Source: Acinetobacter indicus CIP 110367
GTDB taxonomy: Bacteria; Pseudomonadota; Gammaproteobacteria; Pseudomonadales; Moraxellaceae
Direction of reading: 5' to 3'
Assembly (NCBI RefSeq): GCF_000488255.1
Contig: NZ_KI530755.1
Coordinates: 186,001-250,000, forward strand
DNA length: 64,000 nt
Shown: positions 32,697-42,584 of the stretch, in pieces
Layout: the number at the start of each line of letters is the position of its first letter
Numbering within the stretch: position 1 is the stretch's first letter
Program-made: the position numbers and the translations under genes
Notes under the pieces: generated by a model
Told to the model about the DNA's origin: nothing
Database searches by the model: none
What the model saw: the letters and a program-made list of their open reading frames with translations, nothing else

Positions 32697-33716
32697 ATGA
32701 AATCTCAAATTAAAGCTTTATTTTCAGCGGCTTTGCTGGCAACCGGCCTTGCGGCAACGGTCAATTCTGCCCAGGCAGCGGATCGTCAATTTCTGAACGT
32801 GTCTTATGATGCGACACGCGAATTCTATGATGAATTTAATGCCTCATTTGGTGATTACTGGAAAAAACGCACCGGTTTAAGCGTGAATTTCAAGCAGTCC
32901 CATGGCGGTTCAGGCAAACAGGCGCGTTCAGTGGTCGATGGCCTGAAAGGTGATGTGGTGACTCTGGCACTGGCCAACGATATTGAAGAAATCGTCAGAT
33001 CGGGCCAGATCCAGCCGGGCTGGCAAAAAGAGTTCCCGCATAACTCGGCACCATATACCTCAACTATCGTATTTATGGTGCGTAAGGGCAATCCAAAGCA
33101 CATCAAAGACTGGACCGATTTAACCAAACCGGGTGTACAGATTATTACCCCAAACCCGAAAACCGGTGGTCTGCCACGTTGGGTATACCTGTCTGCATGG
33201 GGCTATGCATTGAAACAGCCGGGCGGCAATGAAGCCAAAGCCAAAGATTTTGTCAGCAAGATGTATCACAACGTTAAAGTGATGGACTCTGCAGCACGTG
33301 CCTCAATGACCACTTTCGCAGAACGCGGCATTGGCGATGTACTGCTGACCTGGGAAAACGAAGCGCTGGTGACCCTGAAAACACTGGGTAAAGACAAGTT
33401 TGATATTGTTTATCCATCGATGTCGATTTTAACCGAGCCTTCAGTGGCAATTGTTGACCGTACCGTAGAGCGCAATGGCAACAAGTGGCTGGCAACCGGT
33501 TATATCAACTATTTATATTCACCGCTGGGACAGGAAATGGCAGCCAAACATTTCTATCGTCCACGCAATGAAAAGGTACTGGCCAAGTATGCGCATCAGT
33601 TCCCGAAATTGAAAACCTTCACCATTGATGAAGTATTTGGTGGCTGGGCCAAAGCACAGCAAACCCACTTTGCGAACGGCGCCATCTTCGACCAGATTTA
33701 TAGCAGCAAGCGTTAA
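32697..33716 (+). CDS. Periplasmic sulfate/thiosulfate-binding protein
   Basis: 339-aa ABC-transporter solute-binding protein of the Sbp/CysP family. Signal peptide residues 1-27 end in AQA, cleaved before ADRQFLNVSYD. Family motifs FNVSYD-like FLNVSYDATREFY, QSHGGSGKQARSV and GNPKHIKDWTDL, ITPNPKTGG and LLTWENEA are present. It has no permease or ATPase genes beside it here. Its terminator has been opened by the second IS3-family copy 45 bp after the stop. The gene is probably expressed under sulfur limitation (inference from family). Confidence 0.95.
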   Translation: MKSQIKALFSAALLATGLAATVNSAQAADRQFLNVSYDATREFYDEFNASFGDYWKKRTGLSVNFKQSHGGSGKQARSVVDGLKGDVVTLALANDIEEIVRSGQIQPGWQKEFPHNSAPYTSTIVFMVRKGNPKHIKDWTDLTKPGVQIITPNPKTGGLPRWVYLSAWGYALKQPGGNEAKAKDFVSKMYHNVKVMDSAARASMTTFAERGIGDVLLTWENEALVTLKTLGKDKFDIVYPSMSILTEPSVAIVDRTVERNGNKWLATGYINYLYSPLGQEMAAKHFYRPRNEKVLAKYAHQFPKLKTFTIDEVFGGWAKAQQTHFANGAIFDQIYSSKR

Positions 33717-33792
33717 TCATCTGCGGACTGGTTAAAAAATAAATTCAAAAAGCCTCCTTGTTGATCTGACCCCAAAAAGTTGGACGGTTTGA

Positions 33793-34596
33793 TTAAGCAG
33801 CTTTTAAGGACTGAGTTCTGTATTCTACAGGACTCAGTCCTTTTAATTTAACCTTGATTCGTTCATGGTTGTAATAATGAATATATTCTTTCACGGTCTG
33901 TTCCAACTCTTCAACTGAATTAAATTCCTCACCATAGAAACATTCTGATTTAAGTATTCCAAAGAAGCTTTCCATTGAAGCGTTGTCCAGACAGTTACCT
34001 TTACGCGACATACTTTGAATAAGCCCGTGCTGTTGAAGCTGTTGCTGATAAAATCTCATTTGATATTGCCAGCCCTGATCTGAATGAATAATTGGCTTAT
34101 CATTCGAGCTGAGCTTGGCGATAGCATCTTTCAACATATCTTTAACTAAACCAAACAGTGGTCTACGTTGGAGCTGAAACGCAATGATTTCACCATTAAA
34201 CAAATCCATGATGGGTGACAGATAAAGTTTTTCACCGCGTACATTAAATTCAGTTACATCTGTTACCCACTTCTGATTGGGCTTGTCTGCCTTGAATTGA
34301 CGCTGCAACACATTCTTAGCAATTTTACCAATTTGCCCTTTATAAGAGCGATACTTTACAGCTCTAATACATGATCTGAGCTGCATGGACTGCATCAAGC
34401 GTTGAACACACTTATGGTTAATGGTAAACCCCAAATTCTTCAAGGCAAGTGTAATCCTGCGATACCCGTATCGTCCCTTATGTTTATGATATATCGCCTT
34501 AATTTGCTGTTTAAGGTCACTATATTTATCTTCACGCTTTGATTGCTGCTCATGATAAAAGTAAGTGCTTCGAGCCATTCCCGATGTACGTAACAA
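33793..34596 (-). CDS. IS3-family transposase OrfB, copy 2
   Basis: 267 aa, predicted protein identical to the copy at 25944, with the same DDE residues (WVTDVTEF, IIHSDQGWQY, NCLDNASMESFF). Intact and probably expressed as OrfAB by frameshifting at 34698-34704. Confidence 0.93.
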   Translation of the reverse strand: MLRTSGMARSTYFYHEQQSKREDKYSDLKQQIKAIYHKHKGRYGYRRITLALKNLGFTINHKCVQRLMQSMQLRSCIRAVKYRSYKGQIGKIAKNVLQRQFKADKPNQKWVTDVTEFNVRGEKLYLSPIMDLFNGEIIAFQLQRRPLFGLVKDMLKDAIAKLSSNDKPIIHSDQGWQYQMRFYQQQLQQHGLIQSMSRKGNCLDNASMESFFGILKSECFYGEEFNSVEELEQTVKEYIHYYNHERIKVKLKGLSPVEYRTQSLKAA

Positions 34597-34619
34597 GTGC
34601 CTTAATTGATAGCTTTGCC

Positions 34620-35180
34620 TTAATTCAGATATGAATCTTGCAGCCGTTGCTGTTCGGCTTTTTCCTGTTCTTTGCGCTTCTGAATCAAGGCTCTCCGCTT
34701 TTTTAGATAAGCGACCTCTGCCCGTAGATACGCCAATTCCTCAAGTAACTGTTCTTGAGTTTTATTTCGATCTTCTTGTGAGGTTTTAATTCTAGGTCGC
34801 TGTGGCTTTGGCATCTGTTTGGGTCGTCCTTTGGGCTTAGATTTTAAGCCATCTATACCGTGTGCCTGATATTTGCGCAACCATGTAGAAAGAGTTCCAA
34901 CTTCTTTTAATTTAAAAAATCTTAAAGCATCGATAAGTGACAAGCCATCATTCAATATTTTAAGAACAACTTTAAGTTTGAACTCTGTAGAGTAGGTTAT
35001 GCGATGAGATTGAGGTTTCAAGCCGTCTTCGCCAAGAGTCTGGTATATAGCAACCCATTGTCGAATAGTAGCTCTGTCTAATTTATATTTATTAGCTGTT
35101 TTTCTAAACCCATCATCATTTTTATTTGATAAATAATTTTGAACAACTTCAAGTTTAAACTGTTGAGAATATTTAGCCAT
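34620..35180 (-). CDS. IS3-family OrfA, copy 2
   Basis: 186 aa, predicted protein identical to the copy at 26771: two helix-turn-helix units and a C-terminal coiled coil with the slippery A-AAA-AAG in its codons. Identity of both proteins suggests recent transposition. Confidence 0.92.
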   Translation of the reverse strand: MAKYSQQFKLEVVQNYLSNKNDDGFRKTANKYKLDRATIRQWVAIYQTLGEDGLKPQSHRITYSTEFKLKVVLKILNDGLSLIDALRFFKLKEVGTLSTWLRKYQAHGIDGLKSKPKGRPKQMPKPQRPRIKTSQEDRNKTQEQLLEELAYLRAEVAYLKKRRALIQKRKEQEKAEQQRLQDSYLN

Positions 35181-35381
35181 AGAAAAGCACCCTTCAAATT
35201 GGACTAAGAGTGTCCAACTTTCGGGGTGCAGATCACTTGTGAGGCTTTTTGAATATTTGGCAAAATCACAAAACGGTTTTCTCTATGAAAAGTAATATTT
35301 CTGTACAAAAAGTCGTTTGGAGCTTTGTCAAAACAAGGTAATAATGTGCAGTTAAATTTTGGCTGTATTGATTGAATCCCT

Positions 35382-36293
35382 ATGTCGCATATTTCTGTAT
35401 TACTCCACGAAACTGTTGATGCCTTGCTGGCAGAACGCAATACAGGAATTTATGTCGATGGCACCTTTGGCCGCGGCGGGCATACCCGTTTATTGCTGTC
35501 CAAATTAGATGAACATGCGCGTGTATATGCCTTTGATAAAGACCCACAGGCCTTAGCGGTTGCAGCAGAACTGGAACAGCAAGATCCGCGGTTTAAAATT
35601 ATTCATGCCAGCTTTGCCGATTTAAAGCAGGAACTGGCCGCACGTGGTATTGAACAGGTTGATGGGGTGATGGCTGACCTGGGCGTATCGTCTCCGCAGC
35701 TGGATCAGGCTGAACGCGGTTTTAGCTTTATGCAGGATGGCCCGCTGGATATGCGTATGGACAACTCGCAAGGTGAAACCGCGGCAGAGTGGCTGCTGCA
35801 GATTGAAGAAGAAGCACTGGCCAATATTATTTTTAAATATGGCGAAGAACGTTATAGCCGCCGTATAGCTAAAGCCATTAAAAACGCCGGTTTGATTGAA
35901 ACCACCGGCCAGCTGGCCGAAATTGTAAAAACTGCCCATCCAAAATGGGAAAAGCATAAACATCCGGCAACGCGAACATTTCAGGCCATTCGTATTGCTA
36001 TTAATAAAGAATTAGAAGATATTGATATTTTCTTGCCTCAGGCCGTGGAAGTGCTGAAGCCTGAAGGCCGTCTGGCGGTCATTAGCTTCCACTCTTTAGA
36101 GGACCGTTTGATTAAACAGTTTATTCAAAAAGAATCAAGCTTGGCAGAAGATACCGGTTGGGGGCTGCCGCAAGTACAACAAGATACCCGCCGTTTAAAA
36201 AAGATTGCTCGTATCCGTGCGAGTGAAGAGGAAGTCAAAGCCAATCCGCGTTCACGCAGTGCGTGGCTGCGTGTGGCTGAAAAGTTAGCTTGA
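35382..36293 (+). CDS. rsmH: 16S rRNA (cytosine1402-N4)-methyltransferase RsmH
   Basis: 303-aa SAM-dependent enzyme, also known as MraW, first gene of the dcw cluster here. The SAM loop is YVDGTFGRGGHTRLLL, followed by DKDPQAL and DLGVSSPQLD. The C-terminal part has FQAIRIAINKELEDI and SFHSLEDRLIKQF, all typical. There is no mraZ upstream: the 146 bp between the IS3-family element and this gene contain only the restored half terminator and a presumptive promoter. The stop overlaps the ftsL region, so it is cotranscribed. Confidence 0.97.
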   Translation: MSHISVLLHETVDALLAERNTGIYVDGTFGRGGHTRLLLSKLDEHARVYAFDKDPQALAVAAELEQQDPRFKIIHASFADLKQELAARGIEQVDGVMADLGVSSPQLDQAERGFSFMQDGPLDMRMDNSQGETAAEWLLQIEEEALANIIFKYGEERYSRRIAKAIKNAGLIETTGQLAEIVKTAHPKWEKHKHPATRTFQAIRIAINKELEDIDIFLPQAVEVLKPEGRLAVISFHSLEDRLIKQFIQKESSLAEDTGWGLPQVQQDTRRLKKIARIRASEEEVKANPRSRSAWLRVAEKLA

Positions 36294-36304
36294 ACAGGCG
36301 AAGA

Positions 36305-36637
36305 ATGAAAACCAAAGCAGTTGAAAACAATACAGAACAGTCACGACTGAAAAAAATGGTCGTCTATTTGATTTTGTTGGCCCTGGTGTTTATCAGTGCG
36401 CTCATGGTGGTCTTTCAGGTGTTTGAATATCGACATGATTATCGTCAGCTCAGTTCTTTTATGCGTGAGCGCGATGATCTCAATGCCGAGTGGGGCCGTC
36501 TGCTGATTGAACAGCAGACCTTTGGTGCCACCGCCCAGATCGGGACACGTGCCGTAACCCAGTTACGCATGTATTCACCACCCACCGCACAAACTGTGGT
36601 GATTTCATTGCCGACGACTTCAGAACAGAAACAATAG
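36305..36637 (+). CDS. ftsL: Cell division protein FtsL
   Basis: 110-aa bitopic inner-membrane protein of the divisome (FtsQLB). A short basic cytoplasmic tail is followed by a membrane helix (MVVYLILLALVFISALMVVF) and a periplasmic coiled coil (YRHDYRQLSSFMRERDDLNAEW). ATG 36305 with GCGAAG upstream is preferred; a TTG at 36290 would add five residues. It lies between rsmH and ftsI as in most dcw clusters, 11 bp from rsmH and 12 bp from ftsI. Confidence 0.93.
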   Translation: MKTKAVENNTEQSRLKKMVVYLILLALVFISALMVVFQVFEYRHDYRQLSSFMRERDDLNAEWGRLLIEQQTFGATAQIGTRAVTQLRMYSPPTAQTVVISLPTTSEQKQ

Positions 36638-36649
36638 GGCTGGCTGTAC

Positions 36650-38473
36650 ATGGTAAATTCGCGTAAGAAGCAAACAGGTAAAAAACAGCAGTCTGTTACC
36701 CAAAAAAGCAGTTTAAATGTCGATATGTGGCGCTTCTACCTGATGTGGGGAACGGTGCTGCTGGTCTTTGTGGCGCTGGTCTGCCGGGCCTTTTATGTGC
36801 AGATTATCAATCATGATTTTCTGCAGAATAAGGCCAATGCCAATATTCTAAGAACTGAAAAACTCAAAGCCATGCGCGGCGTGATTTACGACCGGCATGG
36901 CGTGCCTTTGGCGATTAGTACCCCCATCATGAAAGTGGTGATTGATCCGCGTGATTATTTTGAGGCCAAAGAGCTGTATGACGACACCATGGCCGAGCTG
37001 GCCAAAGACCCGAATAACCGCAAACTCAAGCGTCAACTGCCCAATAAAAACCTGAATCTGGATGAACTGGCCGATGCGGTGGGCATGGACCGTCAGGAAT
37101 TGCATCAGAAAATGCATGAGCGTCCGCGTTCGCGTTATCTGGTGCTGCAAAAAGAAGTACCGCCACAGCAGGCGGAGCTGATCCTGAAGCGCAACTTCCA
37201 GGGTGTCTATACCGAGAAAAACTATAAGCGTTATTATCCGCAGCCACAGCCGAATGCCCAGATTATTGGCCTGACCAATAGTGAAGGCACCGGGATTGAA
37301 GGTCTGGAAATGCAGCTGAACAGCCGTCTGGCTGGGGTCGATGGCGAACAGCAAATTATCCGTGATAAACGTGGTAACCGGGTTAAAGATCCGGAAGTGA
37401 TTAAAGAAGTCGAGCACGGTGAAAATATCACTTTAAGTATCGACTCGCGCCTGCAATACATCATGTATCGTGAACTGACCGCTGCCGGCGTGGCCAATAA
37501 TGCCCGTTCTGCCACAGCCATTGCAGTCGATGTGAAAACCGGTGAAATTCTAGCCATGACCAGCTGGCCATCGTATAACCCGAATGACAAAAAGGGCCTG
37601 GAGAACAAAGATGCCATGCGTAACCGCGGGGCAGTCGATTCCTTTGAGCCGGGCTCGACCATGAAGCCATTTACCGTGGCCATGGCGCTGGAAAGTGGTA
37701 AATATTCGGCCAATACTGTGGTCAATTTAGGGGGTGGTTCGATGCGTGTTGGTAACCATACCATCCGTGATACCCGCAATTATGGCAATTTGACCCTGGC
37801 TGGCATTATCCAGAAATCGTCTAACGTCGGCGTGGCGAAAATTGCCCTGTCTTTGCCCTATCCAACCTTGCCCACCTTCTATAAACGCTTGGGCTTTGGC
37901 CAGCGTTCGGCTGTGAAATTCCCGGGTGAAAGTGCCGGTCTGATTCTGCCGCCGAGTAAGTGGAATGTCTCTGAAGTCGCAACCATGTCCTATGGTTATG
38001 GCCTGAATGCAACCGTGCTGCAGCTGGTCGATGCCTATGCCATGATTGCCAATCAGGGCAAAAAACTGCCGCTGAGTCTGTATAAGTTGGAAGGCGAAGT
38101 GCAGGGCGAGCAGATTCTTGACCCGAAAATTGCCGAGCAGGTTCTGCTGATGATGGAAGCGGTGACTTTACCGGGCGGTACGGCGCGTCAGGCCAATATT
38201 CCGGGTTATCGTGTTGCCGGTAAAACCGGTACCGCACATAAATTGCGTGCCGACCGCAAAGGCTATTCGCAAAATGAATACCGCGCCCTGTTTGCCGGAA
38301 TTGCACCGGTCAGTGACCCGCGTCTGGCCATGTTTGTGGTGGTAGAAAACCCGACCGGTCAATACTATGGCGGTCTGGTCGCTGCGCCAGTGTTTGCACG
38401 GGTGATGCAGGAATCCTTACGTTTAATGAATGTACCTTTAGATAAACCTTTAGATACAGCACAAATCCAGTAA
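36650..38473 (+). CDS. ftsI: Septal peptidoglycan transpeptidase FtsI (PBP3)
   Basis: 607-aa class B penicillin-binding protein of the divisome. Residues ~1-28 are cytoplasmic and basic, ~29-50 the membrane anchor (FYLMWGTVLLVFVALVCRAFY), then a dimerisation/pedestal domain (RGVIYDRHGVPLA) and the transpeptidase. Active-site motifs are S336-T-M-K339 (EPGSTMKPF), S390-S-N392 and K525-T-G-T528. Main target of cephalosporins such as aztreonam-type drugs in this genus. Cotranscribed between ftsL and murE. Confidence 0.97.
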   Translation: MVNSRKKQTGKKQQSVTQKSSLNVDMWRFYLMWGTVLLVFVALVCRAFYVQIINHDFLQNKANANILRTEKLKAMRGVIYDRHGVPLAISTPIMKVVIDPRDYFEAKELYDDTMAELAKDPNNRKLKRQLPNKNLNLDELADAVGMDRQELHQKMHERPRSRYLVLQKEVPPQQAELILKRNFQGVYTEKNYKRYYPQPQPNAQIIGLTNSEGTGIEGLEMQLNSRLAGVDGEQQIIRDKRGNRVKDPEVIKEVEHGENITLSIDSRLQYIMYRELTAAGVANNARSATAIAVDVKTGEILAMTSWPSYNPNDKKGLENKDAMRNRGAVDSFEPGSTMKPFTVAMALESGKYSANTVVNLGGGSMRVGNHTIRDTRNYGNLTLAGIIQKSSNVGVAKIALSLPYPTLPTFYKRLGFGQRSAVKFPGESAGLILPPSKWNVSEVATMSYGYGLNATVLQLVDAYAMIANQGKKLPLSLYKLEGEVQGEQILDPKIAEQVLLMMEAVTLPGGTARQANIPGYRVAGKTGTAHKLRADRKGYSQNEYRALFAGIAPVSDPRLAMFVVVENPTGQYYGGLVAAPVFARVMQESLRLMNVPLDKPLDTAQIQ

Positions 38474-38484
38474 ATAGGTGATGA

Positions 38485-39978
38485 ATGTCCATTACATTTC
38501 AAGATCTTTACACCGTTGAGCATGTTGCTGGATGGAGGTCACAACCCTTTGCAGGCTTCAGCTTAGACAGCCGCAAAGTTACAGCAGGGCAAATTTTTAT
38601 TGCCCTGACCAGTTTTTCGCAGCCTGAAAAAACCGTCCAGTTTGCCGAAGCAGCGTTGGCACGTGGCGCGTTGGCCATTATTGCAGAAACCGATTTGGGT
38701 CTGCCGAATCAGCTGATCGTACCGGAGGTACGTCACTTAATGGGGCAGTGGCAAAAACAGTATCTGCATGCCACGCAGCCGCTGCAGGCTGCACGTATTC
38801 TGGCGGTTACCGGTACCAATGGCAAAACCACCATCGCCCGTCTGATGGCAGAACTGCTGATGTTACAGCGCAAACCGTGTGCGGTGATGGGCACCACCGG
38901 CAATGGCATTTTGCCGAATCTGGAAGCCTCTTCGCATACCACGCTAGATGCCTTACAGCTCCAGCAGGCCCTGCACAGCTATGCCCAGCAAGGCGCTGAA
39001 TTTGCGGCAATTGAAGCCAGTTCACACGGACTGGAACAGGGTCGTTTAAATGGCTGTAGCATTGAAATTGCCGTGTACAGCAACTTAAGCCGTGACCATC
39101 TGGATTATCATGGTACGCTGGAGGCCTATGCTGAAGCCAAAGCCGCACTGTTCCGTTTTGCCAGCTTAAAAGTGGCGGTCATTAACCTGGATGATGCCTT
39201 TGCTGAAGTTATGCTGACCGCCGCGCGTCAGAATCCGGCACAACCAAAAATCCTGACTTATTCCACCACGCAAGCGGCGGATTATCAGGTGCAGAATATC
39301 GAATACAGTCTGGCTGGTGCGCAGTTTGAACTGATCAGCGCCCAGCAGCGTTATCGTGTACACAGTCCGTTACTGGGCCATTTTAATGTGGAAAATCTGG
39401 TGGCCAGTCTGATTGCCGTTGAGCAGGCCGGATTTGACTTGTCGGATTTAATTGCCAGCGCGCCACAGCTGCAAGGTGCACCGGGACGGATGCAGGTGAT
39501 TCGTGATGGCGAACGTCTGTTTGTGGTCGATTATGCGCATACACCAGATGCCTTGAAACAGGTGTTAATTACCCTGAAACGGCATGTATCGCAGCAGCTC
39601 TGGGCTGTCTTTGGCTGTGGCGGCGATCGTGACCGCGGCAAACGTCCGTTAATGACCCAAGCCGCGCTAGAGCAGGCCGATATCGCCTTGCTCACTTCGG
39701 ACAATCCACGGACTGAATCGCCTGACCAGATTTTTGCTGACATGCAGCAGGGCATTGATTTTAGCGGCCACAGCTATCATGAAATCCGTGATCGTCGTGA
39801 AGCGATCAAGTTTGCGGTGAAGCAGGCCCAGCCGGGCGATATCGTGGTGATTGCCGGTAAAGGTCACGAAAATTATCAGGAAATTGATGGGGTGCGACAC
39901 TGGTTCGATGATGTCGTTGAAGTTCAGGCTGCAATTGATGCCCAGCATCATGCTACCAGCTCTGCCTATCCCGCCTAA
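38485..39978 (+). CDS. murE: UDP-MurNAc-L-Ala-D-Glu:meso-DAP ligase MurE
   Basis: 497-aa cytoplasmic Mur ligase that adds meso-diaminopimelate to the peptidoglycan precursor. The ATP loop is VTGTNGKTTIARL, the substrate motifs SSHGLEQGRLNG and YSNLSRDHLDYHGT are present, and the DNPRTE motif marks specificity for meso-DAP and not lysine. The C-terminal domain has VVDYAHTPDALK and GCGGDRDRGKRPLM. It starts 11 bp after ftsI and is followed by murF after 12 bp. Confidence 0.97.
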   Translation: MSITFQDLYTVEHVAGWRSQPFAGFSLDSRKVTAGQIFIALTSFSQPEKTVQFAEAALARGALAIIAETDLGLPNQLIVPEVRHLMGQWQKQYLHATQPLQAARILAVTGTNGKTTIARLMAELLMLQRKPCAVMGTTGNGILPNLEASSHTTLDALQLQQALHSYAQQGAEFAAIEASSHGLEQGRLNGCSIEIAVYSNLSRDHLDYHGTLEAYAEAKAALFRFASLKVAVINLDDAFAEVMLTAARQNPAQPKILTYSTTQAADYQVQNIEYSLAGAQFELISAQQRYRVHSPLLGHFNVENLVASLIAVEQAGFDLSDLIASAPQLQGAPGRMQVIRDGERLFVVDYAHTPDALKQVLITLKRHVSQQLWAVFGCGGDRDRGKRPLMTQAALEQADIALLTSDNPRTESPDQIFADMQQGIDFSGHSYHEIRDRREAIKFAVKQAQPGDIVVIAGKGHENYQEIDGVRHWFDDVVEVQAAIDAQHHATSSAYPA

Positions 39979-39990
39979 TCAGGAATTTTT

Positions 39991-41400
39991 ATGCATACTT
40001 CAACCACCAGTACTGCGGTCCTAACGCCGTGGAGCGCAGCGCAGTTACAACAGGCTACCCAGGGTTATTGGCTGAATGGTCGTACGCCAAGCACTGAAAT
40101 TAAACGTATTTTAACTGACTCCCGTCATGCTGAAGCCGGCGATGCTTTTCTGGCACTGAAAGGTGAGCGTTTTGATGCCCACGATTTTGTGGCGCAAGTG
40201 GCAGCCAGCGGCTGTCAGGTAGCGATTGTCAGCCAGCCAGTCGATGCTGATATTTTTCAGTTGGTGGTGCCGGATACCCGCTTGGCACTGGGCCATTTGG
40301 GCGCTTATCGTCGTGCTCAATATCCCGACCTGAAAGTGATTGCCTTGACCGGCAGCAGCGGCAAGACCACCACCAAGGAAATGCTGGGCAGTATTCTATC
40401 GCGTCTGGCACCGACCTTAATTACCCGCGGTAACCTGAATAATGATTTAGGCGTACCGATGATGTTGCTGGAGCTGCGTCCGGAACATCAATATGCGGTG
40501 ATGGAGCTTGGAGCCAGCCATCAGGGTGAAATTGATTACACTTCGCAGCTGGTACAGCCACAGGTAGCGGGGATCATTAATATCGGGACTGCACATCTGG
40601 GCGAGTTTGGTGGTCGTGAGGGTATTTGCCGGGCCAAATCTGAAATTTATGCACATATTGTGGCAGATGGATGTTCGATTGTACCGGCCGCAGATGATTT
40701 TGCTGACTCGATCCGTCAGGCAGTTCGCACTGAACAGCAGCTTAGTTTTGGTAACGGCGGGGAGGTGTTTGCCACCGACATTGAACTTCAGCCCCAATCG
40801 GCCCGTTTCCAGTTGCATACCCCGCAAGGCGTGCGTGCAGTCGATTTACCATTTGCTGGTGAACATAATATCCAGAATGCCACAGCCGCAGCGGCATTTG
40901 CGCTGGCGATTGGCATTGGTCTGGATGATATTGTTGCCGGACTGGAACAGGCCCAAGGTGCCAAGGGTCGTCTGAATTTTATTCAGCACGGTGCGCATCT
41001 GTTGATTGATGATACCTATAATGCCAACCCGACCTCAATGCGGGCGGCCGGTGAAGTGCTGGCGCAGCAGGAGGGGATTCGGGTCATGGTCATCGGTGAT
41101 ATTGGCGAGCTGGGTGCATCGGCGGCAATTGAGCATTATAAGCTCGGCCGCGATCTGGTGTCGCTCAAAGGCCTGAACTTTGTGGTGGCGGTGGGCGAGT
41201 TTGCTCCGGCCAGCCAGGAAGGGGCACGCAGTACCCAATACGGCAAAAAACTCCAGGCCTTCCTGAATCAGGAACAGGCCTTGCCATTTTTAATTAGTCT
41301 AGTCGAAACACATCAACCTCAGTCCATGAGTTTCCTGTTCAAAGGTTCTCGTTATACCCATATGGAAACGTTGATGACTGCATTGATGGAGAAACTTTAA
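39991..41400 (+). CDS. murF: UDP-MurNAc-tripeptide:D-Ala-D-Ala ligase MurF
   Basis: 469-aa cytoplasmic ligase completing the pentapeptide precursor. The ATP loop is LTGSSGKTTTKEML. Other Mur-ligase motifs are ITRGNLNNDLGVP, MELGASHQGEI, NIGTAHLGEFG and DDTYNANPTSM. The stop codon abuts the mraY start at 41401, suggesting coupled translation. Confidence 0.97.
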   Translation: MHTSTTSTAVLTPWSAAQLQQATQGYWLNGRTPSTEIKRILTDSRHAEAGDAFLALKGERFDAHDFVAQVAASGCQVAIVSQPVDADIFQLVVPDTRLALGHLGAYRRAQYPDLKVIALTGSSGKTTTKEMLGSILSRLAPTLITRGNLNNDLGVPMMLLELRPEHQYAVMELGASHQGEIDYTSQLVQPQVAGIINIGTAHLGEFGGREGICRAKSEIYAHIVADGCSIVPAADDFADSIRQAVRTEQQLSFGNGGEVFATDIELQPQSARFQLHTPQGVRAVDLPFAGEHNIQNATAAAAFALAIGIGLDDIVAGLEQAQGAKGRLNFIQHGAHLLIDDTYNANPTSMRAAGEVLAQQEGIRVMVIGDIGELGASAAIEHYKLGRDLVSLKGLNFVVAVGEFAPASQEGARSTQYGKKLQAFLNQEQALPFLISLVETHQPQSMSFLFKGSRYTHMETLMTALMEKL

Positions 41401-42519
41401 ATGCTGTTATGGTTGTTTGAACAGCTTGCGGGCTATCACAGCTCGTTTCAGGTGGTTCGTTATTTAACATTACGTTCATTGCTGAGTGTCCTGACAGCGC
41501 TCGGGATTGGTCTTTTGCTTGGACCAGTGATGATTCGTAAGTTACAGGCATTAAAATACGGTCAGGCAGTCAGCTCGTTTGCGCCAGAAGGGCATGCAAA
41601 AAAAATGGGTACCCCGACCATGGGTGGTGTGCTGATTTTACTGTCGATTGGGATTTCGACCCTGCTCTGGGCCGATCTTTCCAACCCTTATGTCTGGATT
41701 GTACTGGCGGTTATGGTAATCTTCGGTGCGGTTGGCTGGGCCGATGACTGGATTAAAATCCGCTATAAAGACAATGCCGGACTACCGGCACGCAAGAAGT
41801 TCTTCTGGACTTCGGTGGCCTCTTTGGGCGCAGGTATTGCGCTGTACTATATTGCCATACAGCAGCCGAACCCGGCGCAAACCGCCGATATGCTGGATGT
41901 CTTAATTCCGTTCTTTAAAGATTTCAGCATTCCGTTATCCATGATTCCACTGGGTATTGGCTTTATTATTTTCACCTATCTGGTGATTAATGGTGCTTCC
42001 AATGCGGTGAACCTGACTGATGGTCTGGATGGTCTGGCGATCATGCCAATTGTACTGGTTGCGGCCGGTTTAGGTGTATTTGCCTATCTGGCCGGTGATG
42101 TGCGCTTTGCCGATTATCTGCATATTCCTTATGTCAAATACGCCTCTGAACTGGTGGTGATCTGTGCCGCCATGATTGGTGCCGGTCTGGCCTTCCTCTG
42201 GTACAACGCGCATCCGGCGCAAGTCTTTATGGGTGATGTCGGCGCTTTATCGTTAGGCGCGATGCTCGGCACAATTGCGGTGATGGTGCGTCAGGAAATC
42301 GTCTTTGCGATTATGGGTGGGGTGTTTGTGGTTGAGGCGATATCGGTCTTCCTGCAAATCGGCTCACTGCGGATGCGTAATAAACGCGTGTTCTTAATGG
42401 CGCCGCTGCATCATCACTATGAAAAGAAAGGCTGGCGTGAAACCCAGGTGGTGATTCGTTTCTGGATTATTACAATTATGCTGGTGGTTTTAGGCTTAAT
42501 GACCTTAAAATTGCGCTAA
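41401..42519 (+). CDS. mraY: Phospho-MurNAc-pentapeptide translocase MraY
   Basis: 372-aa inner-membrane enzyme that makes lipid I from UDP-MurNAc-pentapeptide and undecaprenyl phosphate. About ten helices. The aspartate motifs [22 protein letters not shown] and [11 protein letters not shown] and the loop [12 protein letters not shown] are intact. It is the last gene of the cluster here; ftsW, murG and murC-type genes do not follow. A terminator at 42536 ends the unit. Confidence 0.97.
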   Translation: MLLWLFEQLAGYHSSFQVVRYLTLRSLLSVLTALGIGLLLGPVMIRKLQALKYGQAVSSFAPEGHAKKMGTPTMGGVLILLSIGISTLLWADLSNPYVWIVLAVMVIFGAVGWADDWIKIRYKDNAGLPARKKFFWTSVASLGAGIALYYIAIQQPNPAQTADMLDVLIPFFKDFSIPLSMIPLGIGFIIFTYLVINGASNAVNLTDGLDGLAIMPIVLVAAGLGVFAYLAGDVRFADYLHIPYVKYASELVVICAAMIGAGLAFLWYNAHPAQVFMGDVGALSLGAMLGTIAVMVRQEIVFAIMGGVFVVEAISVFLQIGSLRMRNKRVFLMAPLHHHYEKKGWRETQVVIRFWIITIMLVVLGLMTLKLR

Positions 42520-42535
42520 GCAAATTGAACTGAAA

Positions 42536-42559
42536 AGTCGGCGCTTGCCGGCTTTTTTT
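42536..42559 (+). terminator. mraY terminator
   Basis: AGTCGGC and GCCGGCT (one G-T pair) around GCTT, followed by seven T. Confidence 0.8.
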
Positions 42560-42584
42560 ATGGCAGCAAGCTTGGGAGAAAAAC

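Larger units (their letters stand above)
33762..35235 (-). mobile_element. IS3-family insertion sequence, copy 2 (1474 bp)
   Basis: Same ends and length as copy 1. The flanking direct repeat is CTTGT (33757-33761 and 35236-35240). Excision restores a 14-bp stem ATTCAAAAAGCCTC with its complement around the loop CTTGT: the terminator of the sulfate-binding protein gene. The duplicated bases are exactly the loop. The direct repeat is 5 bp here and 4 bp in copy 1. Confidence 0.95.

Noticed and set aside
25913..35235. Composite transposon made of the two IS3 copies
   Set aside because: Each copy has its own target duplication and the segment between carries essential core genes, so these are two independent insertions.
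35241..35381. mraZ upstream of rsmH
   Set aside because: Only about 140 bp lie between the IS and rsmH and no reading frame of that family is present.
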